64,000 nt of DNA from Ichthyophis bannanicus (GCA_033557465.1 CM066033.1:1244603523-1244667522), one strand, 5' to 3'; counted from the stretch's first letter, positions 53,471 through 64,000 are shown. Numbers and translations are program-made. Notes: generated by a model not told the origin, from the letters alone.

Positions 53471-54294
53471 ATATAATGCTTCCTTTACATCATTCTTTGC
53501 AGGACCTTCTTCTGAGGATTTGGGAATCACCTTTAAGGGTTCCTTCGCCTTCTACAGCCATGGATGTTCTGTATCAGGTGCCTCCCTCTCTGGGCTTTCA
53601 GAAAAACCAACTTCCACATCATTCCCTTGTAGTGGAGTCAGCAATGAGGAAGGTAAGAAGCAAGAAGAAGCACTCTTCTTATCCGCCTGGTCGTGCATCT
53701 AAAGCACTTGATGCCTTTGGACGTCAAACCTTCCAAACATCTATGCTGGCTTCAAGGATTATCTCATATATTATTTATATGAGCTTCACACTTCAGGAAG
53801 TCACAGAGAAATTATCTCTTTTGTCCCCTTTTTTGTCAGAGCCTAAGGCCACTGACTATTCCTTGCTTCTTAATCATAGCAGGAATATCTCTTGGTTTCT
53901 TTCTCGTGCTTCTCTAGACTCTTTTGAGTCTGTTAGCAGAGCCTCTGCTATTGCCATTGGAGCACGTCGTACAGCCTGGCTGAAAGCTTCAGACTTGAGC
54001 AGATGGGCACAACATACACTGGGTAACTCTCCTTGTACTGGAGAAAATCTCTTCAATAAAGAGGCTTTACGTCAGGTTGCTCATTGCTCCACTGACTTCC
54101 CTGGTTCTGGAAACCATCCTAAGCCTTCTTTTTCCCCAGGACGTAGGAAATGTCCTACCAAACCTTCTTTCCCTAAGAAAAGAAGGTTTCACCCTTCTCC
54201 TGCCCATCCTCCAGATGTACCCAAGCAAGGGACATCTCATCCTAGTCTGAAGTCTCCAGACTCTAGCCAGTCTAATCATAACCAGCAACCATAG
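53471..54294 (+). pseudogene. D6 gag, second part
   Basis: Open from the D7 edge to the stop: NIMLPLHHSLQDLLLRIWES, LYQVPPSLGFQKNQLPHHSL, VESAMRKVRSKKKHSSYPPG, LDAFGRQTFQTSMLASRIIS, SIGARR-type block AIAIGARRTAWLKASDLSRW, NSPCTGENLFNKEA. Lys/Pro-rich tail with RRKCPTKPSFPKKRRFH. The conserved domain is undamaged. Confidence 0.88.
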
Positions 54295-55596
54295 GTTCCT
54301 GTGTATTGCAATCTACAGTTAACTTCTTGTTAGCAGAAGTTTATTCTTCAAACTACACTGGTTCTTTCTTTTTCAGTATGCTAAGCTATTAGGATACTTT
54401 TGTCCATGGGTTACAGAATTCTCCCCTTCTTACTACCACGAAGGGAGGTTACAACTATCCCATGATAGTTTCTGTCCCCATATGGACATCTTTTCCTTCA
54501 GCTGACTTACCATATGGTAAGTCACTTTCCAACCCCCTCTCTTCCAGGGTTTCCCCTGCTTGAGTTGGTACCATACTGAAACACTTCTTTTTCTTCCAGT
54601 GTAGACTTTTTGTTATCCTTCAATGCATGCTCTGAACAACTCATCAGACAGGGACGGGAATCTCTCCGCTCCCTTTGTCTGTTTTCTCTCTGTTTTCATA
54701 CAGGAGAATCCCCTCTGCTGTTTTGTTCAGTTGCTGTATATGCAGGAGTTCCAGTGATTACTTTAATGCTCATTGCAAGCTACTTTCAACTATCTTGCAT
54801 AATACTATTCACTGCAGGTTCTCTTCTTCTAGCCATATCCTTTCCTAGGATGTGGCAACACACCTGACTTCTGTCAGTTTTATCTTATAATCCTCCTGCA
54901 CTATGCTCTCTGCAATCTTCAGAGAAGCTTTCTACTATGGGCCCTTGCACAGAGCATTGAACTGTCTCTGAAGGTTTTTCCCATATAGTAGAAAAAGTTT
55001 ATAATCATTCCATGGCGTGAATGTCCAAGGAGTTCCCAATCTTGCAGGAATCTACCCCTTTTTTCCTTACAGCTTGGCATTATGCTTTCTGCTCCACTTG
55101 GACGACGCATACTCTTTTACTGTACATGATACCCTGTGTCCCTTGGCTGGGTCATCCTGTTGTCTTACTCTATCTGTTTTGTTTTTGTCCTTTGGACATG
55201 GCAGAGTCCTTAACTACTCCTGACGTGCTCTTGCCAGACTGCTATTACCCTCTGTTTTTTCACGCAACCATACTGGTTATTCCACTGAACTACATTCCTG
55301 CACCACACAAATAGATTCTCTATATATCTTCAGGTGGTTTTTACCCCCTCATTATTAGATGAATCTTTCTCATCACATTCCCCATGTGAATGTTTTTGTG
55401 GGGCTCAGTTGCAGGCATGTCTCCGCAGACTTATTTTCATGTATGTATATGTCCTATACATACATATTTCTGTAGTCTGTGTGGGCATAAGTCATGCCCA
55501 TATATATCTATACCTCTATATCTATATCACACATATCTAGACATATATACACGTGTATATATAGATATGTATGTCTCTCCATATATATGTCTCTCC

Positions 55597-55646
<50 letters not shown>

Positions 55647-56485
55647 ATATCTATAATACCATGGGGAGATGTCCACAGGACGCTAAGTATTACCTGCTAT
55701 CTCCCTAACTGTCTGTGCTATAAAGCTTTTCCCTTCGTAAGGGGTCCAGACAGTCCACTTGCCTATTCTCATACGGCTCAGTAAGTGGGAGCGGTTATAC
55801 ACAATATTATTGCTGTGATGTTAACAGCTTCTATTTTTGTTATAGATCTCCCTGTCTATGAAGTATTAAACTTTAATGTCTTGCTATCTCTTACCAGCTA
55901 GGGAAGACAGTGTACTTCTTCAGTATTTTGAGTACACTTCTCTTCTCCTTGGGAGTAGGGGCTTTTTTCCAAAACCCCTCTTCCCTTTAGGACTGGGCTA
56001 ATTCTCCAGATCGGTCAGTCTTCTTCTTTTAGTTCTACATGTCAATAACTCTGTACCTAAAAGAGTTTTCAGCTTTTTCCCATAAAGCTTTCCATTGAAG
56101 ACCTGCCGTTCTTCTCCTACCCCAGTTGATACCTGGGTCACCTGCCCATTCCAGGTTTGGGACTTCATCCTCACTGCTGTGAAGTTCCCTTGGGGATTTC
56201 GCTACTGCATCTACAGTACACTCCATCACAGTACTACTTCCTACAATCCAGTAGGTAAGCTCTATATTGTGCTAGTTCATTAAATATTTTAATGATACTT
56301 GACATACATTCTAAAGACTCTTTTTCCTGTAGTCTTTAGATTCGCTGTTCCTCTACAGCTCTGCTCTATTCAACTCCTACCCCCCATCCCTCAGGGGATG
56401 CCGGGGATCCAGGTTTGGAAAATGCCGTCCTGTTCCAGGGATACGCATTTTATAGGATCTCCCCTGGCACCCACAGCTAGGGAGT
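54295..56485 (+). other. D6 non-coding tail of the gag-only family
   Basis: Matches D7's tail along its length and D5 and D1 in blocks. Contains the TTACCATATGGTAAG palindrome near 54510 and the TATC microsatellite. No catalytic motif in six frames. Confidence 0.78.
55588..55650. repeat. TATC microsatellite in D6 tail
   Basis: CTATCTATCTATC run of about 55 bases. Confidence 0.95.
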
Positions 56486-56584
56486 CCCCATATGTGAAGA
56501 CTCATTCCTGCTTGTTCCTGGAGATAGCACAGTTACTTACCTGTAACAGGTGATCTCTGGGAACAGCAGGAATTAATCTTCACA
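56486..56584 (+). repeat. D6 ICR
   Basis: TCCCCATATGTGAAGACTCA to GGAGATA, then GCACAGTTACTTACCTGTAA to TTAATCTTCAC. Confidence 0.85.
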
Positions 56585-56664
56585 ACCCACCCACCTCCCC
56601 TAGGAGTTGTAGCTATCTATTTCCTTTCTTCTTTCTCTCCTTCTGTCTCAGCTATGAAACTCAA

Positions 56665-56847
56665 CTGAGGAGAGACAGTGGGAAAGGCGGGAAGTCAGCG
56701 CGCAGGCGCGAGGGATGCTCCCAAAAGCTTTCTGATTGGATGCTGGGGAGCATTCCCGTGCAGGCTCCGTCGGTACCGACGTACCCATATGTGAAGACTA
56801 ATTCCTGCTGTTCCCAGAGATCACCTGTTACAGGTAAGTAACTGTGC
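56665..56847 (+). repeat. D6 right inverted terminal repeat
   Basis: Complement of 46496-46655; ends ACAGGTAAGTAACTGTGC. Confidence 0.85.
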
Positions 56848-57337
56848 TTTGCTTGGATGGCCTATATCCTCTCCCTCATGTCCCTTGAATTTGTTCTCCA
56901 CCTTCTCGAGCCGCTGTCCTACTTCCTGCACGTACGTCCACAGCTCTTCCATTCATGTTTGCACCTGTTTTAAATGCTGCAAGGTCCTATCTTATGGCGC
57001 CAAAGCAGTCTTTTTAACTCTCCTCTCAGGGCACTTATTTCTCCCCCTTGTTCCTTTTCAATATTCTTCAGGGAAGCCGGATCCTCATCACTCGTGGCAC
57101 CACCGGGTGCCATTTTATTTTTCCTGGAGGCGCTGCTAGTCGTGGTTTTCTACATGAATGTTTTGAGATTCGCGGCTCCTTTCCATAGCGCCATTCACTG
57201 TACCTTCAGTGGGTCCGTTGTGGCAACCCTGCAGGGAAATCCTCACTCTGGAATACCTATTTTTCGTGGTTTAACACAAGTGCCGATGGAGCTCAACAAT
57301 TAAGCTGCTACCATGGTTGATGACATCACTTCCTACT
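56848..57337 (-). pseudogene. Tx1/L1-like LINE: 5'UTR and ORF1 N-terminal part
   Basis: Minus strand: 5' leader from about 57337 (GAAGTGATGTCATCAACCAT), then near 57113 MAPGGATSDEDPASLKNIEK and coiled-coil residues GGEISALRGELKRLLWR. It continues at 46495 across D6. A T-run at 57338-57355 borders its 5' end. Confidence 0.72.
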
Positions 57338-57369
57338 CTTTTTTTTTTTTTTTTTAATCATTTTTGTTA

Positions 57370-58150
57370 GTGACATTGCAGAAGGGCTGTTGGGTAAAGT
57401 TTGCCTCGTTATGGATGATACCAAAGTCTGCAATAGAGTAGATATCCAGGAAGTAGTAGATAACATGAGAAGGGATCTAACGAAGCTTGAAGAATGGTCA
57501 AGAATTTGCTAAAAAATGCAGGGCCATGCATTTGGGCTGCAAAAATCCAAGGGAGCTGTACAGTTTAGTGGATGAAGTACAAAAAAAGAGTGAGATCTGG
57601 GCATGATTGTTTCTGATGATCTTAAGATGGCTAAACAGAGAAGGTGACAGCGAATGCCAGAAGGTATACTTGGGTGCATTGGGAGAGGAATGGCCAGCAG
57701 GTGATAGTGCTGCTATATAAATCTTTGGTGAGACCCCATTTGGGATATTTTGTTCATTTCTGGAGACCACACCTTCAAAAGGATATAAACATAGGTTGAC
57801 TACCAAAATGGTCAGTGGGCTTCATCATAAGACATATGGGGACATATGTCAAGATCTCAAGATGTATACTTTGGAAGAAAGGCCGGAGGGGGGTAATATG
57901 AGATGTTTGTGGCATAAATGCACAGGAGGAGAGCCTCTTTTAATGAAAGAGAGCTCTGTAACAAGGACGCATAATCTGAAGGTGAAAAGGGATAGACTTA
58001 AGAGTAATACGCAGATATATTTCTTATGGAAAGTGATAGATGCATGGAATAGACTCCCAGTGGAGGTAGTAGAAACGAGGACAGTATCTGAATTTAAAAA
58101 GCATGGCAGGGCAGATTAGATAGGCTGAATGGTCTCTATGTTCCATGTGG
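57370..58150 (+). pseudogene. CR1-like LINE, C-terminal RT fragment
   Basis: Degenerate plus-strand coding: DDTKVCNRVDIQEVVDNMRR and LTKLEEW near 57415-57500, a decayed middle, then a 107-codon open stretch (57796-58119) with DLKMYTLEERPEGGN, KRDRLKSNTQIYFLWKVIDA and WNRLPVEVVETRTVSEFKKH. Same family as 15021-23555. Confidence 0.8.
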
Positions 58151-58439
58151 CCCTTGGACTGAGAAATCTACACAGCATCTTTGGGTTTCGGTGAATTCTC
58201 TTCCAATATACTTTTTCATCACCACCAGCCTCGCATCAACTGGCAAAAGATCACTTAGCCATACTTTGGACTTAGCCTCTCCGGTATGTCTATGCTCCCA
58301 TCGTGTTTATAGCAAAGACCCTGCACAAATAACATCAGAGCTTGAGCACATATAACATTCTACTGGCCTTGTCATAACCAGTTCGCTTTGATCTAAAGGC
58401 TCAGTTCTGCCTCCATGCAAACTCCATACAGTTTCATTG
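58151..58439. other. Unassigned stretch
   Basis: About 290 bases between the CR1-like fragment and D8. No repeat, gene or motif I recognise. Confidence 0.5.
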
Positions 58440-58592
58440 CATCTCCAGGAACAAGCAGGAATGTAGTCTTCACATACGGGTGACGTCTGCACAGACGAAA
58501 CCCGTGTGGGAATGCTCCCCAGCGTCCTATAGGAAAGCTTTTGGGAGAATCCCCACTGCGCCTGCGTAGCTGCCTTTCCAACTCTCCCTCAG
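58440..58592 (+). repeat. D8 left inverted terminal repeat
   Basis: CATCTCCAGGAACAAGCAGG onward, as in D3 and D4 with substitutions. Confidence 0.82.
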
Positions 58593-58837
58593 TTTTTCAT
58601 TTTCCGTGGAACTGACAGGGAACAATTCCGGTCACTGTAGAAAATTTACTTCTTTGTGGTTGCGTCTGCCTTCCCATTGACGCTAGCACCGGTATCATCG
58701 TGTCTCTTTTCTTTCTTATGTCTATTTTCTTTAAAAAATAAATAAATAAATAAAAAGAAAAGGTTTTTCTTTGAGGATCTCTGCCCTCCAGGTGCTTAGG
58801 CGCCATTTTGGGCCTTAGGCCCCTTTTGTTCCTTAAA

Positions 58838-60671
58838 ATGGAGAAACCAACTAGTGGTTCCAAATGTAGCAGTACTATTTCTGCTACCGACACCCATGAT
58901 TGGTGTCTTAAAGGTATGGGACCAGACCATTCGCCAGCGGAATGTCTCCTCTGCAGGAAGATGACAGAGGGGCCGGCAGAATAGAGCTGTGAAACTTGGC
59001 ACCCTCTTTGCCACAGATACAATGTCAGTTGCATCAACATCGTCCAGGGCATCATCTTCCTCCTATGGATCTTGGGTAACGAAGCCTAAGTCGTCTTCGA
59101 AAACTGGTCAGTCCTCAAGGGGTTGATCTCCTAAGCATTGAGATACTTTAAGCGTTGCCCTAGAGGAGAATACACCAGCCAAACAGCCTCGGCGGGAGGT
59201 CCTTGCCTCCAAAGCATTAACGGGATCCCAAGATGCTCTCGAAGCCTCCACCTCCGGAGAGCTCTTGGTGCCATGTTCTGGGGTCGTGGCCCACTGTTCG
59301 GGTACCCAATACCCAGGCATCGATTGGTTCCATGGATCAGCATATCCTGGCCATTGAGCGGAGTCTAGCGGCCTTGCTGGCAGCTTCGGTACTGCTAAAG
59401 CCTCTGCAATCGGTTCCACAGTCATTGGTACCGGTACCGAATGTATCTGCATCGACCATTGCACCACTCTCCATGCTACCACCCATGCTGGCCCTGTAGT
59501 CGGGGTCCGGCATCGAGGGTCTGGTACCGAGGCATTCTGATGCTGATTTTGATCGGTACCATCGACGGGCCGGGTGGGAGCACCCGACCCGTCGATACTT
59601 AGACTTCTGATTCCGATTCTTCCAATGAATCTATCGGTACCGGAGAGGCTCTTCTGGAAAATCCTCCTTCTTCCCCACAATGCCATATGTCTCCTCCGGA
59701 GGACATGTCTTTGCAAGACTTTTTATACAGGATGTGGCTTAGGGCCTTTCCATTACGGTGACCTCTGAGAAGGAACCGAGAGCTGAAGAACTTGAAATTC
59801 TTTAGTATCCAGCTGTAACCAGCTAAGGAGGCTGCAACCTTACACATTCACAGGTTATTGCATGACCTCCTGCTTAGGATGTGGGAAGCACCTTTAACGG
59901 TGTCTCCACATTCTCAGAGACTCGATACCGTGTACCGCGTACTGCAGTGTCATGGTTTCCAGAAGACGCAGTTACCACACCATTCCATGGTTGTGGAATC
60001 GGCAGTGCGTTGAATCAGAAGTGCTAAGACACATTCATCTAATCCTCTGGGCCGTGAGGCGAGAGTTCTTGATGCCTTCGGCTGTCGATGTTTTCAAGCC
60101 TCCATGTTATTGGCCAGAATAAGTTCATACTTTACATGGGTATGTTTCTGCGGGAGGTGGCTAAAGATTTAGAACTAATGGCTCCTCTTCTCCCTGATGA
60201 CTAAAGGGCCGATTACCTGACACTTGTTAAACATGCCCAGAATGTTTCCAAATTCATGAACAGGGCAGCCTTTTGATTATTTTGAGTGTATTAGCAGGGC
60301 TTCTGCTATTTGCATCAGTGTAAGTCGGATTGCTTGGTTACAAGCATTTGATCTTGAGCAGTGGGTGCAAGATAAGCTGGGGAATATTCCTTGCACGGGA
60401 GAAAACCTCTTTGGCAAGTATTGGCAGGACAAGGCTTCTCAGCTGGAGTCCGAGAATACCACCCTAAATAGGCTTTCTAGGACCACTTCCAACCCAGCTA
60501 AGAAAAAGGTTGTAAAGAAACCTTTTTCAACAAGAAAAAGAAGTTTTATCCTTCTTATACCCATGCTGTGCACTGTTCAGCCCATGCTTCCCAGAAGGGA
60601 CAGCAACAAAAGAAGGCTCGGGCCCCCAGGGCTCAGCCAGCTCAACAGACCTAGCCTCCACAAGATATTTG
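58838..60671 (+). pseudogene. D8 gag remnant
   Basis: Starts MEKPTSGS, then a deletion has removed the first CX2C residues. The second CX2C position is altered (WCLKGMGPDHSPAECLLC). The Ser/Pro middle is scrambled over frames. The C-terminal domain is readable in pieces: RLDTVYRVLQCHGFQKTQLP, NVSKFMNRAAF, and QDKLGNIPCTGENLFGKYWQ at 60365 onward. It ends in a Lys/Arg/Gln-rich tail. Confidence 0.83.
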
Positions 60672-62600
60672 ACTCCTTTTTAGGGCACTTAGCTGTGCTA
60701 CCTCTGGAAATTCCAGAGCCAGTCAACATTCCAGGCAGACTATTACTTTGCCCATAGATGGCACCAGATAACATCAGAACATTGGACTCTCCCCATAGTG
60801 GCATAAGGGTACAAACTTCACTTCCAAAGTATGCCCCCTCCCTCTACTCCAAGAGAGTTCAGCTCTCGGCCCCCTCTCACCACTCTCTTGTGCCAGGAGT
60901 TTACCACCCTTCTCGCTCAGGGTGCGATACAGGAAGTGCCACTTTCCTAAGAAGACCTGGGCTTCTACTCCCCCTACTTCCTTATACCAAAGAAAACAGG
61001 AGGATACAGTCCCATTCTGGACCTCAGAGAATTAAACAAGTATCTGCTGCGGGAGAAATTCAAGATGATCTCTCTCAGAACACTTCTCCCTTATATCCAG
61101 TCAGGATTGGCTTTGTTTTCTAGATCTAAAGGATACATATACACATATCCTTATTCACGCAGAACACAGGAGCTTTCTTTGATTCCTCCTCAAGGAAGAC
61201 ATTACCAGTACAGGGTTCTACCCTTCAGCCTGGCTTCTGCCCCAAGAGTCTTCACAAAATGCATGGCAGTAGTGGCAGCATTCCTAAGGACTCTAGGGAT
61301 ATTTGTCTTCCCCTACTTAGACGGCTGGCTCATCCGAGCATAGTCAGCTCCAGAGGCCAGCTCTGCTCTCTCCCGCACAATGCAGGTTCTTCAACATTTG
61401 GGATTTGTAATAAATCTTTCAAAATCCCAACTCGCCCCTTCTCAGACCTTAGAGTTCATTGGGTCTCTCCTAGACACGCAGCAGTCAAGGGCTTTTCTAC
61501 CACAGGCCCTCTATGCTCGAATAGTTCAACTAGCTTCTCAGGCAGGTATGAAGACTTTACGAACTGCTCGAGAGATGCTTCAGTTGTTGGGTCATATGGC
61601 TTCCACTGTACATGTGGTTCCCTATGCACGTCTGCATATGCGTGCAGCTCAATGGACCCTGGCTTTGCAGTGGACTGAAGCATCAGGTCGTCTGAGGGGA
61701 CAGAATCATGATCTCTGCACATCTAATTTTGTCCCTCCAATGGTGGCAATCACCAGAAAACCTTCTAGTAGGGTCACCTTTTCAGATGCTACCACACCTG
61801 TCTACCCTGAAGAGGATGCGTTTAAAGTGGTTTGACGATCTCATCTGGACAATTTCTTCACTCAGGATCTTTGGACTCATCAGGAGGCTCGACTTCACAT
61901 AAACCTGTTAGAACTCAGAGCTATCCTCAGTGCTCTCAGAGTGTTCCAGGACCACCTGCGCTCCACAACAGTTCTAGTCCAGACGGACAATCAGCAATGT
62001 TCTATGTGAAAAAGCAAGGTGGAACAGATTCTCAGGCGTTGTGCAACAAAGCCCTACATCTGTGGTCGTTTGCCATATGCCATCAGGTCCACCTACTAGC
62101 GGTATATCTCCCTGGCAAACAAAATCTCCTTGCAGACAAACTCAGTTGAGTACTACTGCCACACGAGTGGTCTCTCCATGCGGATCAGACTGCTCGAATC
62201 TTTCAGATCTGGGGAACCTCCGATATATATCTTGTTTGCAAGTCCTCAGAATGCCAAACTTTCCCGCTTCTCTTCCAGAATACCTGCTCAGAACAGTCAG
62301 ACGATGGATGCTTTCTATCTCCACTGGGGTTAGGACTTCCTTTATGCCTACTCTCCCATTCCCCTTATCCCCAAGACTGTTTTCAAACTTCAGAGAGACG
62401 GGGGCTACATGATTCTCATAGCCCTGTGCTGGCCACGTCAAATGTGGGTATCCACTGCTTCTATGTCTCTCTCAAGCCAAACCTCTGGAATTGGGATGTG
62501 CTCTGGATCTCCTATCCTAGGAGAACAGGACGCTTCTGTACCCAAACCCCCAGTACTTACACCTGATGGCATGGCTGCTGAGAGCTTAGATCTCCAGGAT
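60672..62600 (+). pseudogene. D8 RT/RNase H remnant
   Basis: FYSPYFLIPKKTGGYSP-like start near 60965, then ELNKYLLREKFKMISLRTLL, FSRSKGYIYTYP where motif A should be (shifted), HYQYRVLPFSLASAPRVFTK, and motif C FPYLDGWLIRA with one D changed to G (61310). Then VINLSKSQLAPSQTLEFIGS and LGHMASTVHVVPYARLHMRA. RNase H has QTDNQ then a deletion before MFYVKKQGGT; LAVYLPGKQNLLADKLS follows. Confidence 0.85.
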
Positions 62601-63605
62601 ATCAACCTCTCCCAGCAGGTTAAAGATATCCTTTTGGCCTCAAGGAAACTTTCCACAAGGTGTGCTTACGCTTTTAAGTGGAGAAGGTTTTCAATCTGGT
62701 GTTCAAAGAGGGAACTTGATCCTTTTTCCATTCCTGTGGAGGTGTTCCTTGAGTATCTCCTCCACCTTTCATCCTCTGAGCTCAAAACTAATTTGGTAAG
62801 GGTCCACCTCAGTGCTATCGTGGCTTTCCACATGCCCTTTGATGGACAATCTGTCTCTTCTCAGCCGCTTGTAGCGTGCTTTATGAGGGGTCTACTCTTA
62901 ACTAATCCTCCCATTAAGCCACCACCAGTGGCATGGGATCTCAATCTTGTCCTTGGACAACTCATGAAACCACCCTTTGAACCCCTAGCCACTACATCTG
63001 ATGTTTCTTTCTTGGAAAGTTATCTTCCTAATTGCCCTCACATCTGCAAGACACATCAGTGAGCTCCAGGCTTTAGTGGCTGACCCTCCTTATACACAGT
63101 TCCACCATGTTCCTTAGGACTCATCCTCATTTCATGCCAAAGGTGGTTTCGCCTTTTTCTTTTAAACCAGTTGGTTTACCTTCCTGTCTTCTTCCCTAGG
63201 TCTCATGCCTCTAGTGACAGAAAAAAGTCTACATACTCTGGATTGCAAACGTGCTTTATCCTTTTATCTTCAGAGAACTAGGCAGCACAGAAAGGCTTCA
63301 CAGCTTTTTGTTGTGTTTGATTCCAGTCACCTGGGTCTACTAGTTTCCAAAAGAACACGCTCTCCAAGTGGATTGCAGACTGTATATCTTTTACCTATGA
63401 GAGTAAGGGTCTTTCTCTTGAAGGTCATGTCACAGTACACAATGTGCGAGCAATGGCTGCCTCCATGCAAACCTACGCTCAGTGCCGATTGATGAAATTT
63501 GAAAAGTAGCAACCTGGTCCTCTGTCCACATCTTTGCTTGTACAGGGACTCCCATTGGGATGCCTTGTTTGGCCAGGCTGTTCTTCAGCATCTCTTTCAT
63601 ACTTA
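62409..63605 (+). pseudogene. D8 tyrosine recombinase remnant
   Basis: An open stretch 62409-63062 holds INLSQQVKDILLASRKLSTR, EYLLHLSSSELKTNLVRVHL and MRGLLLTNPPIKPPPVAWDL up to LPNCPHICKTHQ, where a shift ends the frame just at the first catalytic Arg (CKTHQ for SARRI-S). Later pieces: NCKRALSFYLQRTRQHRK-like, EGHVTVHNVRAMAASMQ, then deletions remove most of the Tyr block. Ends FGQAVLQHLFHT. Confidence 0.85.
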
Positions 63606-63735
63606 GAACAATGCCTACCTCCCCCCCCCCCGCCCCCCATTCTGGGTTTCGATACCAGAGATCATTGGGAGGAAGCATGACCCACTTAAGCCTGTGTGTC
63701 ACTGCTCTTTCTGGGGTCATCGCCAAGCTAGGGAG

Positions 63736-63834
63736 TCCCATATGTGAAGACTACATTCCTGCTTGTTCCTGGAGATAGTGTAGTTACTCACCTGTAACAG
63801 GTGATCTCCAGGAACAGCAGGAATTGTCGTCACA
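63736..63834 (+). repeat. D8 ICR
   Basis: GTCCCATATGTGAAGACTAC to GGAGATA, then GTGTAGTTACTCACCTGTAA to GTCGTCAC. Confidence 0.82.
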
Positions 63835-63918
63835 ACCCACCCTCCTCCCCTAGGAGCTTTATCTCTCTCTCTCTCTCTTTCTCTCTCCTTTTTTCCTTTT
63901 ATCTCAGCTACAAACCCA

Positions 63919-64000
63919 ACTGAGGAGGGAGAGTTGGAAAAGCGGGAAGGCAGCTACGCAGGTGCAGTGGTATGCTCCCAAAAGCTTTCCTATAGGATGC
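63919..64000 (+). repeat. D8 right inverted terminal repeat, truncated by window end
   Basis: ACTGAGGAGGGAGAGTTGGA to the end, complement of the inner part of the left repeat. Confidence 0.8.

Larger units (their letters stand above)
46496..56847 (+). mobile_element. DIRS element D6 (gag-only), split by D7
   Basis: Left repeat 46496-46655, gag part one 46871-48158, D7 (48159-53470, opposite orientation), gag part two 53471-54294, tail 54295-56485, ICR 56486-56584, right repeat 56665-56847. Without D7 it is about 5.0 kb. No RT or YR. It lies in the minus-strand L1, which continues at 56848. Confidence 0.9.
58440..64000 (+). mobile_element. DIRS element D8, autonomous type, decayed, right end beyond window
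   Basis: Left repeat 58440-58592, gag, RT/RNase H, YR, ICR 63736-63834; the right repeat begins near 63919 and runs off the window. Of the four autonomous-type copies it has the most stops and small deletions, so it looks among the oldest. Confidence 0.88.

Noticed and set aside
1..64000. CRISPR-like spaced repeats, tRNA or rRNA genes, prokaryotic operons
   Set aside because: None seen. The repeated 100-base motif near DIRS ends is the ICR and terminal repeat, explained by element structure; introns, LINE tails and microsatellites mark eukaryotic DNA.

Overview
The window is eukaryotic and consists almost entirely of transposable elements. No prokaryotic gene, rRNA, tRNA or CRISPR array was seen, and no intact host gene. 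The mix points to a large, repeat-rich vertebrate genome, most likely an amphibian: tyrosine-recombinase DIRS retrotransposons dominate, with a Penelope-like element (PLE), L2-like, CR1-like and Tx1/L1-like LINEs, a HAL1-like element, a hAT MITE and a foldback MITE. A caecilian is my best guess. That is inferred from repeat style, not from any host gene. 

Layout. 1-2014 is the 3' end of a DIRS element (D1). 2015-2444 is unassigned and holds one exon-like 64-bp segment. About 2445-14785 is an L2-like LINE split by a 9.7-kb PLE inverted dimer (4562-14250) flanked by a 15-bp target duplication. 15021-23555 is a CR1-like LINE 3' end split by DIRS D2 (15270-21532) and by a HAL1-like ORF1-only L1 derivative (21759-23385). 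23847-36573 is DIRS D3, which contains an L2 fragment, DIRS D4 (26777-32434), a foldback MITE and a hAT MITE. 37406-44545 is DIRS D5. 46496-56847 is DIRS D6, with D7 inserted in opposite orientation (48159-53470). 57370-58150 is a second CR1-like fragment. 58440 to the end is DIRS D8. Pieces of one minus-strand Tx1/L1-like LINE (14786-15020, 23556-23846, 36574-37405, 44546-46495, 56848-57337) read in order from 5'UTR to RT and show that D3, D5, D6 and the CR1 all landed inside a single old L1. 

The DIRS copies form two groups. D2, D3, D4 and D8 have the usual gene set: gag, RT/RNase H with a following methyltransferase-position region, and tyrosine recombinase (YR). All four are broken by stops, frameshifts or deletions. 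D5, D6, D7 and the visible part of D1 share inverted terminal repeats and an internal complementary region (ICR) of the same design. However, they carry only a long gag (intact 749-codon frame in D5), followed by about 2.2-2.6 kb of conserved non-coding tail with a microsatellite. They look like a real non-autonomous gag-only DIRS family that would need RT and YR in trans. 

Other notable items are predicted hammerhead ribozymes at both outer ends of the PLE dimer, a one-base RT frameshift shared by both PLE arms, variable coding repeats in the gag-only Gags, and a palindrome plus consensus splice donor at the DIRS right terminus. Coordinates of element edges are read by eye from repeated motifs and are good to a few bases at termini, and to tens of bases for internal boundaries.
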